Positions 39,784-48,297 of a DNA stretch of 64,000 nucleotides are shown piece after piece; the stretch's first letter is position 1, and each line of letters begins with the position of its first letter. Made by a program: the position numbers and the translations under genes. The notes under the pieces are model-generated. The model worked only from the letters and a program-made list of their open reading frames with translations. It had not been told where the DNA came from and searched no databases. The DNA is taken from the NCBI GenBank assembly GCA_039105265.1, contig JAPFFF010000001.1:4712001-4776000 (forward strand), in the 5' to 3' direction. Source of the stretch: Tritrichomonas musculus (taxonomy: Eukaryota; Parabasalia; Tritrichomonadida; Tritrichomonadidae).

Positions 39784-40320
39784 ATGTCAAAACATCTAAC
39801 AGGTTCTAAGAGACTTGCGGTTATTCATAAATGGTTGAATGGAAGGGATGACCCAGATTGGGAAGTTTTGCCAACAAAGAAGAAAGACAAGTATATAGTA
39901 AAACCCCGAAAAACTCCAATTCGTCAAGATTCTCAAGAAAACTCAGAAAGTGAAAATATCGAAGAAACTCAAGAAAACTCAAATAGTGATGATTTTGAAG
40001 AAACTCCCAGAAAGTCATTAAGTTCGAAAGCTGCACGAAAACCTCCAAAACCACGAAAACCTCAACAAACATATGACCCTACTGTGAATGAAGAAATACT
40101 CAAACAATTAAAATCACTAGGTGAAGAAATGAAGATAAGTCGAGAAAAGAAAGAACAGAGACGAATGATAAAAGAGGTTGTTGATAAAAGAATGAGTCAA
40201 CCAAGACAACAATATGTTCCTGAAGAACCACAACAACAATATGAAGAACCACCACAACAATATATACCTCCTCAACGAATAATGGGTAGGAGAAATCGCA
40301 TCTTTGAAGATATGATGTAA
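39784..40320 (+). CDS. acidic, Gln/Pro-rich protein (Pol-4)
   Basis: The product is 178 residues, start context TTAAATG. A short folded N-terminus (LAVIHKWLNGRDDPDWEVL) precedes a basic patch, two copies of a QENS-S---EET acidic unit that look like casein-kinase-2 sites, a predicted helix (ILKQLKSLGEEMKISREKKE) and a QQYEEPPQQY tail. It could be a scaffold or linker. No family is recognised. Confidence 0.55.
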   Translation: MSKHLTGSKRLAVIHKWLNGRDDPDWEVLPTKKKDKYIVKPRKTPIRQDSQENSESENIEETQENSNSDDFEETPRKSLSSKAARKPPKPRKPQQTYDPTVNEEILKQLKSLGEEMKISREKKEQRRMIKEVVDKRMSQPRQQYVPEEPQQQYEEPPQQYIPPQRIMGRRNRIFEDMM

Positions 40321-40338
40321 ATTTTTTTCATCTAAAAA

Positions 40339-42021
40339 ATGCTCAACAAGGAACAATATATGAGAACCTCAGCTGAGGTTTGTACCCAAATTGCATCCTA
40401 TTTTGATGTTGTCGATAATTGCATAGCACTTAGTGATACAAATAAAGCATACTCATTAAATCCACAAACTTCGTATTCACCATCACCACCAATTAAGAGT
40501 GGTTCATATACAACATGTATTATCTCGCCCAATACACATAATACAGCAGATATATATAATGGCTTTATTCGAGCAGATATGAAAGTGATGATAAAAATAG
40601 ACAAGCCAATTCTAAGTGATTTAGAAAATGTCAGTGGTTATAATTTTGGTAAGGTATGGTTTGGTTTTAAGGATGCTCGAGATGCTGTTGAGAAGTATGA
40701 AATTGTAGCTAATGGTATGACGCTTTATACCCAGAACTTTGGATGTGAAGAATCCTTTTTAACTGCATGTTGTGCAAATGAAGTTACTAAAAGAGCTGAT
40801 ATATATAGTAAAGCAAGACATAAGGATATTTGGAATGATACTCATGGAAGGAGATGTGGTTTTGTTGCAAATCTTAACAAAGACGTCTCTTCTGTCACTG
40901 AAACAATTAGATTAAAGATTGATTTACGACGATTCCTACCATTATCTAATATCAAGTACTTGCCAGCATTTGCAGGTAAAATCGAATTACGTCTATACTT
41001 TTCAACAGCTGGTATGGTATATTGTCCAGTTGGTTTTGAAAAGAGCTTGGTTGCTAATCCACATATAATGAAAGACTTCAATGTTGATGAAATTACCAAT
41101 GAATTTCGACCTATTGGAGAACCAATATGGATGTGGACAAGTACCGAAAAAATAGCAATGGATAAGATTAATGACCCCAACAATCTTCCACCTGTTGGTG
41201 AAAATCATGGAGGAGCATATGAAGTCGCAGGAGCTAACAATACTAAGGCAAGAGTTGACCGAACTATTTACAGTGATTGGAGAACTTGGAGTGTTGTTGA
41301 TTATTCCATTGAAGAATGCGCGAGTATTATACCTTGTTTTGGTATTCATGAATCTGTATATACAGCACTTGTTCAAAGATATGCTAACCCACAACATCCA
41401 CTTACATTCCCAACACAGATTATGTCATTTTACACTTGTACAAGACCTCTTAATAATGAACAAGATAAAGCAACTATTACTATTACACCTAATTTTGTAG
41501 ATAGTATGTTTTGTTTATTCCCACTCAAGCATACGCATAAGACATACTTCAAGAATCCTATGTTTGAAGCATTTCATATGAATTGTGGTAATTACAACAA
41601 TATTCCTGCTAAAGCATTTGGTACTAATGGTAAGTATCCAGAGTTCCTCGAATATTGCCAGAATGCAATGAACATGAATGGAGAGCAAAATGGATTTAAC
41701 AAAGAGGTTATAGCAAGTCTAGCTAATGAGTATCAATATAATGAAAATACAACAGGTTATTATCCAAATGATAGGTCCTCATTCTTCATAGGTCTTCCAA
41801 CTGAAACGGATGGAACATATCAACAAGGTCTTTCAAGTCTTGCACCTATTAACTTCGAACTGATATGTAGTCAAAAGGCAGATAATCCATTTAGAAAGGA
41901 AGTTGATACGCCTCCATTATTATGCTTATTAACAGATATATCAATTAGTATTTTGATTAGACCAAATGGTATGCCACCATCAGTACGTATTGGTCCTTAT
42001 GATTTAACAACCCCTGAATAA
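40339..42021 (+). CDS. major capsid protein candidate, Pol-2/Pol-4 lineage
   Basis: The product is 560 residues and beta-rich from end to end. It includes KVWFGFKDARDAVEKYEIVA, which aligns with the FGFK block of the Pol-3/Pol-5 capsid candidate, and a later LRLYFSTAGM strand. Length, location after the ATPase and capsid-associated genes, and that shared block fit a double-jelly-roll Polinton capsid. Overall similarity to the Pol-3 protein is low. Assignment is a strong inference. A T-run and CATCTAAAAA precede the ATG. Confidence 0.7.
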   Translation: MLNKEQYMRTSAEVCTQIASYFDVVDNCIALSDTNKAYSLNPQTSYSPSPPIKSGSYTTCIISPNTHNTADIYNGFIRADMKVMIKIDKPILSDLENVSGYNFGKVWFGFKDARDAVEKYEIVANGMTLYTQNFGCEESFLTACCANEVTKRADIYSKARHKDIWNDTHGRRCGFVANLNKDVSSVTETIRLKIDLRRFLPLSNIKYLPAFAGKIELRLYFSTAGMVYCPVGFEKSLVANPHIMKDFNVDEITNEFRPIGEPIWMWTSTEKIAMDKINDPNNLPPVGENHGGAYEVAGANNTKARVDRTIYSDWRTWSVVDYSIEECASIIPCFGIHESVYTALVQRYANPQHPLTFPTQIMSFYTCTRPLNNEQDKATITITPNFVDSMFCLFPLKHTHKTYFKNPMFEAFHMNCGNYNNIPAKAFGTNGKYPEFLEYCQNAMNMNGEQNGFNKEVIASLANEYQYNENTTGYYPNDRSSFFIGLPTETDGTYQQGLSSLAPINFELICSQKADNPFRKEVDTPPLLCLLTDISISILIRPNGMPPSVRIGPYDLTTPE

Positions 42022-42052
42022 ACATAAAGAAGGATATTTTATTTTTTTGTAA

Positions 42053-42487
42053 ATGTCGAATGATTATAGAAGCCCACATGCTGAGATTGTTGGAAGAGAA
42101 GGTATGATGTTTAATGAAGCTACCATGAAAAATAAAGACCTAGAATTCCAACATTTTGGTGTATTCAGCAATACTAATACATATTCAGTCACATTCAATC
42201 CTTTTATTAATCGACCACCTACCCAGATTATTGAACATGAGGACCCTGTTAGATTTCCAGATACTCGAGAACATATAACGAAACCTCTACATGAACCTCC
42301 TGTTAGCATAACTGATGGTGGATTTTATAGACATATTGGTCAACATGATAAACCAGTACCTCTACTACCAAAATATCTTAAAAAGCCTGAACCACCTGCT
42401 ATGCAAGGTAGAGCAAGAGAATATAATAAACAAGATATTAGATATGGACCTACACAACATGTTATTACTCAAAACAATATCTATTAA
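42053..42487 (+). CDS. 144-residue protein of unknown function (Pol-4)
   Basis: The start context is TTTTTTTGTAAATG, the clearest example of the T-run plus TAAATG arrangement. The protein is Pro-rich in its second half (KPLHEPPVSI, KPVPLLPKYLKKPEPP) with a short strand region before it (FGVFSNTNTYSVTFNPFI). It is probably a structural linker or minor virion protein. It follows the capsid gene after 31 bases. No family is recognised. Confidence 0.55.
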   Translation: MSNDYRSPHAEIVGREGMMFNEATMKNKDLEFQHFGVFSNTNTYSVTFNPFINRPPTQIIEHEDPVRFPDTREHITKPLHEPPVSITDGGFYRHIGQHDKPVPLLPKYLKKPEPPAMQGRAREYNKQDIRYGPTQHVITQNNIY

Positions 42488-42506
42488 AAGTTTTTTTCAA
42501 ACTTAA

Positions 42507-43031
42507 ATGATTAAGAAGAGAAGTACAACCAATGGAGTTCAAGCAAATGTATCTTTAGAACCATCAGCAGCTGCATCATCTACATCAAACATTAACAACA
42601 ACATTATTATTAATAAGAGAGATGATGGCAAGGAAGACATTGTTATTACAAGAGACATTGGAGTGCAAACTGAACCAGTTGAAGTTGAACCAGATGTAAG
42701 GAATGTTATACTTGAAGCATATGCACAAATACTACTTAATCAAGACAAAGCACTACTAGCTAATATTATATCAAAGAAAAGTATCATAGTACCTATTGAA
42801 TCTCTTTGCAACATCATCAAATCAATACTACATGTAAATGAAGTTGAAGTACAACTTAATGAAGATGTTGGATGTTGTGCAGCAAAGAGTAGTCCAATAA
42901 GAAAAATAGATGCTATAAAAATCATTAAAGATAATGGAGAAGTAGTTATTGATTTGAAACAAGTATATAATAAAGAATATAATGAACTTGTTAATAATTA
43001 TCATGTATGTTTAAAATATTGTATAGTATAA
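42507..43031 (+). CDS. 174-residue protein with LC8-like motif (Pol-4)
   Basis: The start context is TTTTTTTCAAACTTAAATG. The N-terminal 50 residues are disordered (Ser, Ala, Asn, repeated Ile) and end in ITRDIGVQTEPVEVEP, a good LC8-type match (Asp -4, Val -1, Gln-Thr, Glu +2). A helical domain follows (NVILEAYAQILLNQDKALL, IESLCNIIKSILHV). The pairing of a disordered arm carrying the motif with a helical body is typical of LC8 clients. The function is otherwise unknown. Confidence 0.55.
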   Translation: MIKKRSTTNGVQANVSLEPSAAASSTSNINNNIIINKRDDGKEDIVITRDIGVQTEPVEVEPDVRNVILEAYAQILLNQDKALLANIISKKSIIVPIESLCNIIKSILHVNEVEVQLNEDVGCCAAKSSPIRKIDAIKIIKDNGEVVIDLKQVYNKEYNELVNNYHVCLKYCIV

Positions 43032-43058
43032 AAAATTAGAAGTAGTTATTTTTTACTC

Positions 43059-43421
43059 TTACTCCTTATCTTTTGGTGATGAAGCTTCTTGTTCATCATC
43101 TTCTTGTGTCTCTTGCGAGTCAGACACTATTGGCACTTGAAAGCCAAGAGATTTTGGTTTTGGAGATTGTGGATTCTTTTTGATATAAACCTCACAGGTA
43201 GTGAGATTCATTTGAGTAAGTGCACCAGCAATCTTGTTCAAGTTGGTTTGTATCAAAGGGTCATAGTTGATGCAGACACTAGATGGTGTAGAGTTTGTTA
43301 TTTTTTGGTTGAACAGGAATACAACCTCTTTAACAGCATTGGTGATTTCAGCATTAGCACTTTTTATATCATTCTTTTGCTGTTTTTGGTATTCTTTGAA
43401 GTCTTTTGCGGTAGACGACAT
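43059..43421 (-). CDS. small helical protein with acidic tail (Pol-4)
   Basis: The product is about 120 residues from the ATG at 43421, which I prefer to the upstream in-frame ATG at 43487 because the extra residues are low-complexity Phe/Lys. An N-terminal helix (KDFKEYQKQQKNDIKSANAE) is followed by a strand region and a Gln/Glu/Asp-rich tail (SQETQEDDEQEASS). Family unknown. It converges with the gene at 42507. Confidence 0.5.
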   Translation of the reverse strand: MSSTAKDFKEYQKQQKNDIKSANAEITNAVKEVVFLFNQKITNSTPSSVCINYDPLIQTNLNKIAGALTQMNLTTCEVYIKKNPQSPKPKSLGFQVPIVSDSQETQEDDEQEASSPKDKE

Positions 43422-43500
43422 TTTAAAAAATGAAGTGATTTTGAAAAAATAATTCAATTTTTTATCTCCAATGAAATCATGAGCCAAAATTTAGATTTAG

Positions 43501-43866
43501 GTGAGTTCAAAGAAACAGCCATTATCAAAAAACTCAAGAAGTCGAAAAATTTACACAATCCCTGATTCTGTCATATCTTTGGCTAATTTGTTTAAAGTTA
43601 TGCAAGACGGGCAAGATGCAGGCAGCGGGTTTAATTACTTTGCCTGCTCATCTAGCTCTTTAGAAAAAGTTTTCTGTGAAATTGTTCGTCGAACAGAGTC
43701 TAATCCACCTGTTGATGAAGAAGAATTCGAAGAAAATTATTACACATATAACTTACGCGATTGTCCTACTTCAAGTGACTTCAGAAAAGACCTGGGCACT
43801 TCAAATTCTATCTATGGAAAATTATCACTCGAAGATGTGTCTGATAATGACAATGAATCATTATAA
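43501..43866 (+). pseudogene. small Ser/Glu-rich gene at right edge of Pol-4
   Basis: The open stretch is about 120 codons. The first in-frame ATG is at 43600, so the gene is either short or broken. The product has IPDSVISLANLFKVMQDG and an acidic C-terminus (EDVSDNDNESL). It is the last feature that can be assigned to Pol-4, and I do not recognise it. Confidence 0.3.
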
Positions 43867-44349
43867 ATTTGTTATTTTTGTTTTTATTTTATAGAAAGTT
43901 TTATAGTAGTAGTTTAATAAATTGTTTTTAATTGCGTGTTAAAATGTTTTTTTTTTTTTTTTTTTTTTGCATTTTACTTGTATAATATCATTAAAAAGTA
44001 TTTGTACTCTAATCGGAAAACGAAAAAAAGTGCTTTATGGCATATTTGATAAATGTCATCAAAATAATTTAATTGAATTTTTATCATAATTTTTACTAAG
44101 TCTCATACTGATAATATAAATCCGTGAAAATTTGATAACATAAAAAGATTCACAATAAGATCATTCAAACAGTTTGTATTCACTTTTTTCTTTTTCATAT
44201 TAGAAGATTACTAAATTTTCCAATAAGATTATGTTGATTTTTATTTCATTTAATCATATCAGGTCAAATATTAATTTATAATAATGTATAAGGTGTCAAA
44301 ATTCATTGAGTTTTGAAAAAAAAATCTTAATGATTTAACTAGTTTGAAT
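43867..44349. other. AT-rich spacer right of Pol-4
   Basis: No gene was found. A T-run of about 23 bases lies near 43945-43968. I searched by eye for the inverse of the Pol-4 left terminus (CGACTCGTATATACTACT) and found none here. Confidence 0.5.
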
Positions 44350-45305
44350 GCATGCTCTCTGAGCGAAGCTATAGAGGCTGGAATTTTTGTTTTTTATCAA
44401 TAATGGGCAATTGAAGAATGCCCATTTACCAATTGATGTTATTGAAGATGGGTTTTTCAAATGTTATTTGTGTTAATGATGAACATTCTTCAAATGCTGA
44501 TTCTCCAATCGACGCTGACGATTGAATTATAATTTCGGTTAATGATGAACATTGATTGAAAAAACATTGTTCAATTGATGTTACTGAGGATGGAATTAAT
44601 GCATTGGAATGCATATTCTCAAATTGATGTTACTGATGATGTAATTGTGATTTTAATTAATGATGAACATTAAAAGAAAGAACCTTTTCCGATTGATGTT
44701 ACTGATGATGTAATTGTGAGTTTAATTAATGATGAACATTTAAAGAAAGAGCCTTTTCCGATTGATGTTACTGATGATGGGATTTCAAACGTTATTTATT
44801 CTAGTGATGATGCATTCATTGAAAAAGTTAATGCCAATTGTATCGCATTTTTCGAATGCAGAAGTGTCAATTGATTTTAAAGATAAAGAGACTGTTATTT
44901 ATCAGAGTGAATTGCAGTTAATGAAAAAACGCACTCGTCTATCAAAGTAACATTTGAATGGACTGTTATTTGTTGCAACACGTCAATTAAATTGAATTTA
45001 CAGAAGGTAGGATGTCTAAAAGCATGCTTTTCAATTAAACATTACAGTGAAAGAGATGAGCATTTTTTCAAATGTTTGTCTTTTAATGGCATCATTAGAT
45101 TGTGAAAGCGCTATCTGTTTAGTTGAACTGCATCCTTCAAATGTCCTTATTTCTTCAACTTCTAAAGGAATCAATATTTTCTGTCAATGATCTGCATTCA
45201 AAAAATTTTCAAATTAATTGAAGGAAGTTATATTTTCTTAATTGAAACGCATTCTCTGAATGCGAATGATTTAATTGACACAACAGATGGTGGCAAATTC
45301 ACATG
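44350..45305 (-). pseudogene. BspA-like leucine-rich-repeat gene, decayed
   Basis: On the minus strand the DNA encodes successive roughly 23-residue repeats of the BspA/LRR_5 type: SSVTSIGKGSFFKCSSLI, IPSSVTSIEQCFFNQCSSLT, EIIIQSSASIGESAFEECSS, and further out LPPSVVSIKSFAFRECVS. About a dozen repeats can be traced, and the DNA units are about 69 bp. The frame shifts several times and in-frame stops occur, for example within the repeat near 44670, so it is a host pseudogene. BspA-like proteins form a very large surface-protein family in trichomonads. Neither a signal peptide nor a membrane anchor survives. Confidence 0.8.
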
Positions 45306-45559
45306 AACCAGATTATAACATTCATAAAATACGTAAAAAATTTAGTGTTATTATCATTTTCTTGACTTTTAATAACATTAACTATCTTTTTAATTTCAGT
45401 TTTGTCTGAAGTCTGTAAATTATTAATTGTTAAGGGATTTTTAATTAAATTTAAAACTTTTTTGAGGAATTTGTTTAGTTTGATATATGCGAAATATTAA
45501 TCTTTATCAACTCCTTCTAAAAGATATTCTAGATCATTTTCTAGTTTTAATAGAATATC

Positions 45560-46050
45560 TTGAAAGCATTAAGATCATTTAACGTTCGTTAAATAAGATC
45601 TTGATATATTTTGGTGTAAAAGGACTCATCTTCAAGAATACTATCTGGTTTTAAATCACGATGTAAAATATTATTGGAATGTAAGTAAGCCACTGCAGAT
45701 GCCATAATTTTTATTATTTTTTTGTGTTTGAAGGTGCTAATTTTCTCTCATATTGAATTACTTCATCAATGAGCAATTTGTGCAATATTGTGTAACAATG
45801 TTGAGCAAAATCCAATGATTTTTAAAATGAATAAATGATTTGATAGTGATAAAATATTAATTTCACGTCGAAATGGCGCTACTAATGAAGGATTATCGTT
45901 ATCTAGTTTATTTATTAACTTTTTCTCTTCATAAAGATTACCTGCTTCTTTTTCAGCAACAAGATTTACTTCTGAATATGAGCCTTTTCCTATAAATTTT
46001 TCAATTTCGAAATTATCTAAATTTATAAATATACTTTCTGGGATTATTTA
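45560..46050 (-). pseudogene. protein kinase gene, decayed
   Basis: The minus strand encodes LDNFEIEKFIGKGSYSEVNLV (Gly-rich loop) near 46000-45960, REINILSLSNHLFILKIIGF (helix C and the strand after it), and, in another frame, KIMASAVAYLHSNNILHRDL followed by KPDSIL (catalytic loop HRDLKP) near 45660. At least two frame changes separate these blocks, and the activation segment and C-lobe are absent, so it is a pseudogene. Order and style match the large trichomonad kinase families. It lies between the BspA pseudogene and the pseudophosphatase gene. Confidence 0.75.
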
Positions 46051-46213
46051 CAATAAAAACGTTTTTATTCAAAATTATTCAAATTTTTGAATGAAAAATA
46101 GGGAAATCCTCACAATTTTCTCTCTTGTAAAATCATTTTACTGAAAATATTATTTTAAATAAACTGATGTTTAAATAAATATATCATGGAATGATGTATT
46201 TAATTCTAGTTGT

Positions 46214-47206
46214 TTAAACTCTAACAGCATTGTTATTCTTTTCATCAGGAGCACCACTGATTTTAGCAATTGTATATAGCATGCTGTCTCTTAAATATAA
46301 ATGGGCTCCAGTATTTATATGCGATTTTCCATTATCATATCCTGGAGCAGAAAATATGGTAAGAACGCATGGATCATCAAATTCACCAAATGGATAGGAG
46401 TATCCATTATATTGATATTGGTGAGACCTGATTATTTGATCAAGATGATTGTTCTTTAAAAATCTGTGAACGGCATTTTTTCCATATGTATTACCATTAT
46501 CGTTGCTTGAATTATTTTTCTTGTTATCAGAGATTGGATCAGAGAAAAGGATATCATGAACAATTCCACTTTCAACATTTGTAATTGGTCTCTCAATTTC
46601 GTCAAGTTGTTCAATTTTCTTTAAGTTAGGAGATATGCCACCATTCATGAATAAAATAGATTTAGTTTTTTCGATATCAGTGGCAATTGCTGCAAGTGGC
46701 ATGCATTCAAAAACATCTAAGAATTGATTGTAAATTTCTTCTCCAAATCTGTCTATGCATTCATCTCTAAATCCATGAAGTTTTGTCATTTCTTCTGTCT
46801 CTTGGCATCCTCTAAGTAAAAATACTTGATTTGGAGCAATTAATTTCATGCAAAGAGCAAGTGTAATAACTTCAATTGAATTTTTTCCATAATTTACATA
46901 GTCGCCTAAGAATAAGAATTGATCAGTTGTTTCATTTGTAGTGATCATATCCCAAATATGATTATAATTTCCTCTAAGATCGCCAATGACATGGACGTGT
47001 GGCTTGATTCTAAGAACAGTTTTATCATCAAGTAAACATCTTTTTGCCAAATCACAAATTTGGGACATATTTTCTTTTTCAATTGGTAAAATCTCGCCTT
47101 TTTCAATATATTTATTTGAAATCAGTAAGTTGTAAGTATCTTCAACTGCAATTGTATCGTATTCGCTTTTACCATAAAGTTTGCTATGATATGTTCCAAG
47201 AAACAT
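46214..47206 (-). CDS. PPP-family phosphatase fold lacking catalytic residues
   Basis: The product is 330 residues, the usual length of a PP1/PP2A-like catalytic domain. The order of signature blocks is kept but the residues differ: HVIGDLRGN (residues 72-80, canonical GDxHG), FLGDYVNYG (99-107, canonical GDYVDRG), LRGCQE (131-136, canonical RGNHE), FMNGGISP (186-193, canonical HGG), IIRSHQ (258-263, His kept) and TIFSAPGYDNG. Two metal-ligand histidines, the metal-ligand Asn of GNHE and the substrate Arg are replaced, so it should be a pseudophosphatase that binds rather than hydrolyses. The frame is clean, so the protein is probably expressed. A host gene with an initiator-like TCATTT upstream. 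Confidence 0.85.
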   Translation of the reverse strand: MFLGTYHSKLYGKSEYDTIAVEDTYNLLISNKYIEKGEILPIEKENMSQICDLAKRCLLDDKTVLRIKPHVHVIGDLRGNYNHIWDMITTNETTDQFLFLGDYVNYGKNSIEVITLALCMKLIAPNQVFLLRGCQETEEMTKLHGFRDECIDRFGEEIYNQFLDVFECMPLAAIATDIEKTKSILFMNGGISPNLKKIEQLDEIERPITNVESGIVHDILFSDPISDNKKNNSSNDNGNTYGKNAVHRFLKNNHLDQIIRSHQYQYNGYSYPFGEFDDPCVLTIFSAPGYDNGKSHINTGAHLYLRDSMLYTIAKISGAPDEKNNNAVRV

Positions 47207-47213
47207 TGTATTA

Positions 47214-47219
47214 AAATGA
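47214..47219 (-). promoter_or_regulatory. initiator-like TCATTT
   Basis: TCATTT fits the trichomonad initiator consensus TCAYWW and ends 7 bases before the ATG of the pseudophosphatase gene. A 5' UTR this short is normal in trichomonads. Confidence 0.5.
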
Positions 47220-47440
47220 TATGAAAAATAATCATTATGACAATATTCATTGCTTTCATAACGATATCATTTGAGGAATGAAAAAAAAAATTCAAAAAAT
47301 TATTGATAACAAAATTTAAAAGGAGTCTATCAAATATTTCATAATCAAATTCAAATAAAAATCTAGCATTTATTTTTCAATTTATTTTTAAAAAGTCAAT
47401 ATAATTAGTGAACATATAAGTATTTAAAAAGTTTGATTAG

Positions 47441-47446
47441 TCATTT
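47441..47446 (+). promoter_or_regulatory. initiator-like TCATTT
   Basis: TCATTT lies 13 bases before the ATG of the CYTH gene, in the position expected for a trichomonad initiator. Confidence 0.55.
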
Positions 47447-47459
47447 AACTTTTTAAAAA

Positions 47460-48101
47460 ATGACTGAAATTGAAATAAAACTCTCGCTAAGCGAATCAGA
47501 TTATGGAAAAGTAATTGATCATTTCAAGAGCTCTCTTAAAGAAACTCTTGATCAATGGAACATTTTTTTTGATACTTCATCTTTCGATCTAATTAAAACC
47601 AAAAGTAACTTAAGGCTCCGCCGAATCCTTTCTGATAAATCTCCTGAAAAGTGGTTTTTAACTTGTAAGCAAGGAGGAAAAATGGTTAATGGTGTTGCAT
47701 TGAAGCCTGAATATGAAACAGAAATTACACCAGAGCTAGGAAAATATCTTATAACAGCGCCCCCTGATCTTTTTAGTAAATTACCTGCTAAAATACAAGA
47801 GCCTATTTCATTTGCAAAAGATTGGAAGTTTCAAATTATTGGTGATTTCAGAACAGTAAGGCGTGTAATTCCTTTTGAAGGAACAAAAATTGAAGCAGAT
47901 GAATCTTTCCTCCCCAATTCAACTAAATTTTATGAAATTGAGGTTGAAAGTGAACATCCTGAAGAATTAAAGCCAAAAATTGAACAGAAACTCAATGAAA
48001 TTGGAGCAAAGTTCACAAATTCAAGTAAAGGTAAGATGAGAAGATTATTAGAACTGCCAGACAACTTAAGATTTTCAAGGAAATCTTATGTAATTGAGTA
48101 A
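47460..48101 (+). CDS. CYTH-domain (triphosphate tunnel) protein
   Basis: The product is 213 residues. The ExExK signature is at residues 3-7 (EIEIK), followed by LRLRR near 51, KWFLTCKQGG near 65, and KIEADESFL with YEIEVE in the C-terminal third: the strands that line the triphosphate tunnel. The family includes thiamine triphosphatase and inorganic triphosphatases; which substrate is used cannot be read from the sequence. All main motifs are present, so an active metal-dependent triphosphatase is likely. It stands divergent from the pseudophosphatase gene with 253 bases between. Confidence 0.85.
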   Translation: MTEIEIKLSLSESDYGKVIDHFKSSLKETLDQWNIFFDTSSFDLIKTKSNLRLRRILSDKSPEKWFLTCKQGGKMVNGVALKPEYETEITPELGKYLITAPPDLFSKLPAKIQEPISFAKDWKFQIIGDFRTVRRVIPFEGTKIEADESFLPNSTKFYEIEVESEHPEELKPKIEQKLNEIGAKFTNSSKGKMRRLLELPDNLRFSRKSYVIE

Positions 48102-48297
48102 GAAATCTAATACCTGTATATCAATTTTATTGCTATTTTCAATTTAATTCTATTAAGTATCTACTAAAACGTTTCTGTAAACTTCTACTAATATTGAATT
48201 TTTATTGCGGGTACATTACATACAGCCAGTGTTATACTTCCAAAATACTAGTTCAAAATAGAAAATAAAAGATTGTTTATTCATAAATGTAAAAAAT

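Larger units (their letters stand above)
33149..43866 (+). mobile_element. Pol-4: Polinton/Maverick with nearly full morphogenesis set
   Basis: The left terminus is clear at 33149 (AGTAGTATATACGAG, then TCGGTTTCCG). The order is: terminus, hairpin tandem repeats, two small genes, HNH nuclease, small helical gene, protease, penton-like, integrase, packaging ATPase, amphipathic capsid-associated protein, acidic/Gln-rich protein, major capsid, and four small genes. Most genes look whole. I could not find the matching right terminus; the last plausible gene ends at 43866. No DNA polymerase B gene is present, so it is either one end of a larger element or a variant that lacks one. Near-identity with Pol-2 makes it young. 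Confidence 0.88.

Noticed and set aside
43990-44040. TCGGAAAACGA as a possible Pol-4 right terminus
   Set aside because: It shares only a few bases with the inverse of the left terminus and lacks the TATATACTACT end.
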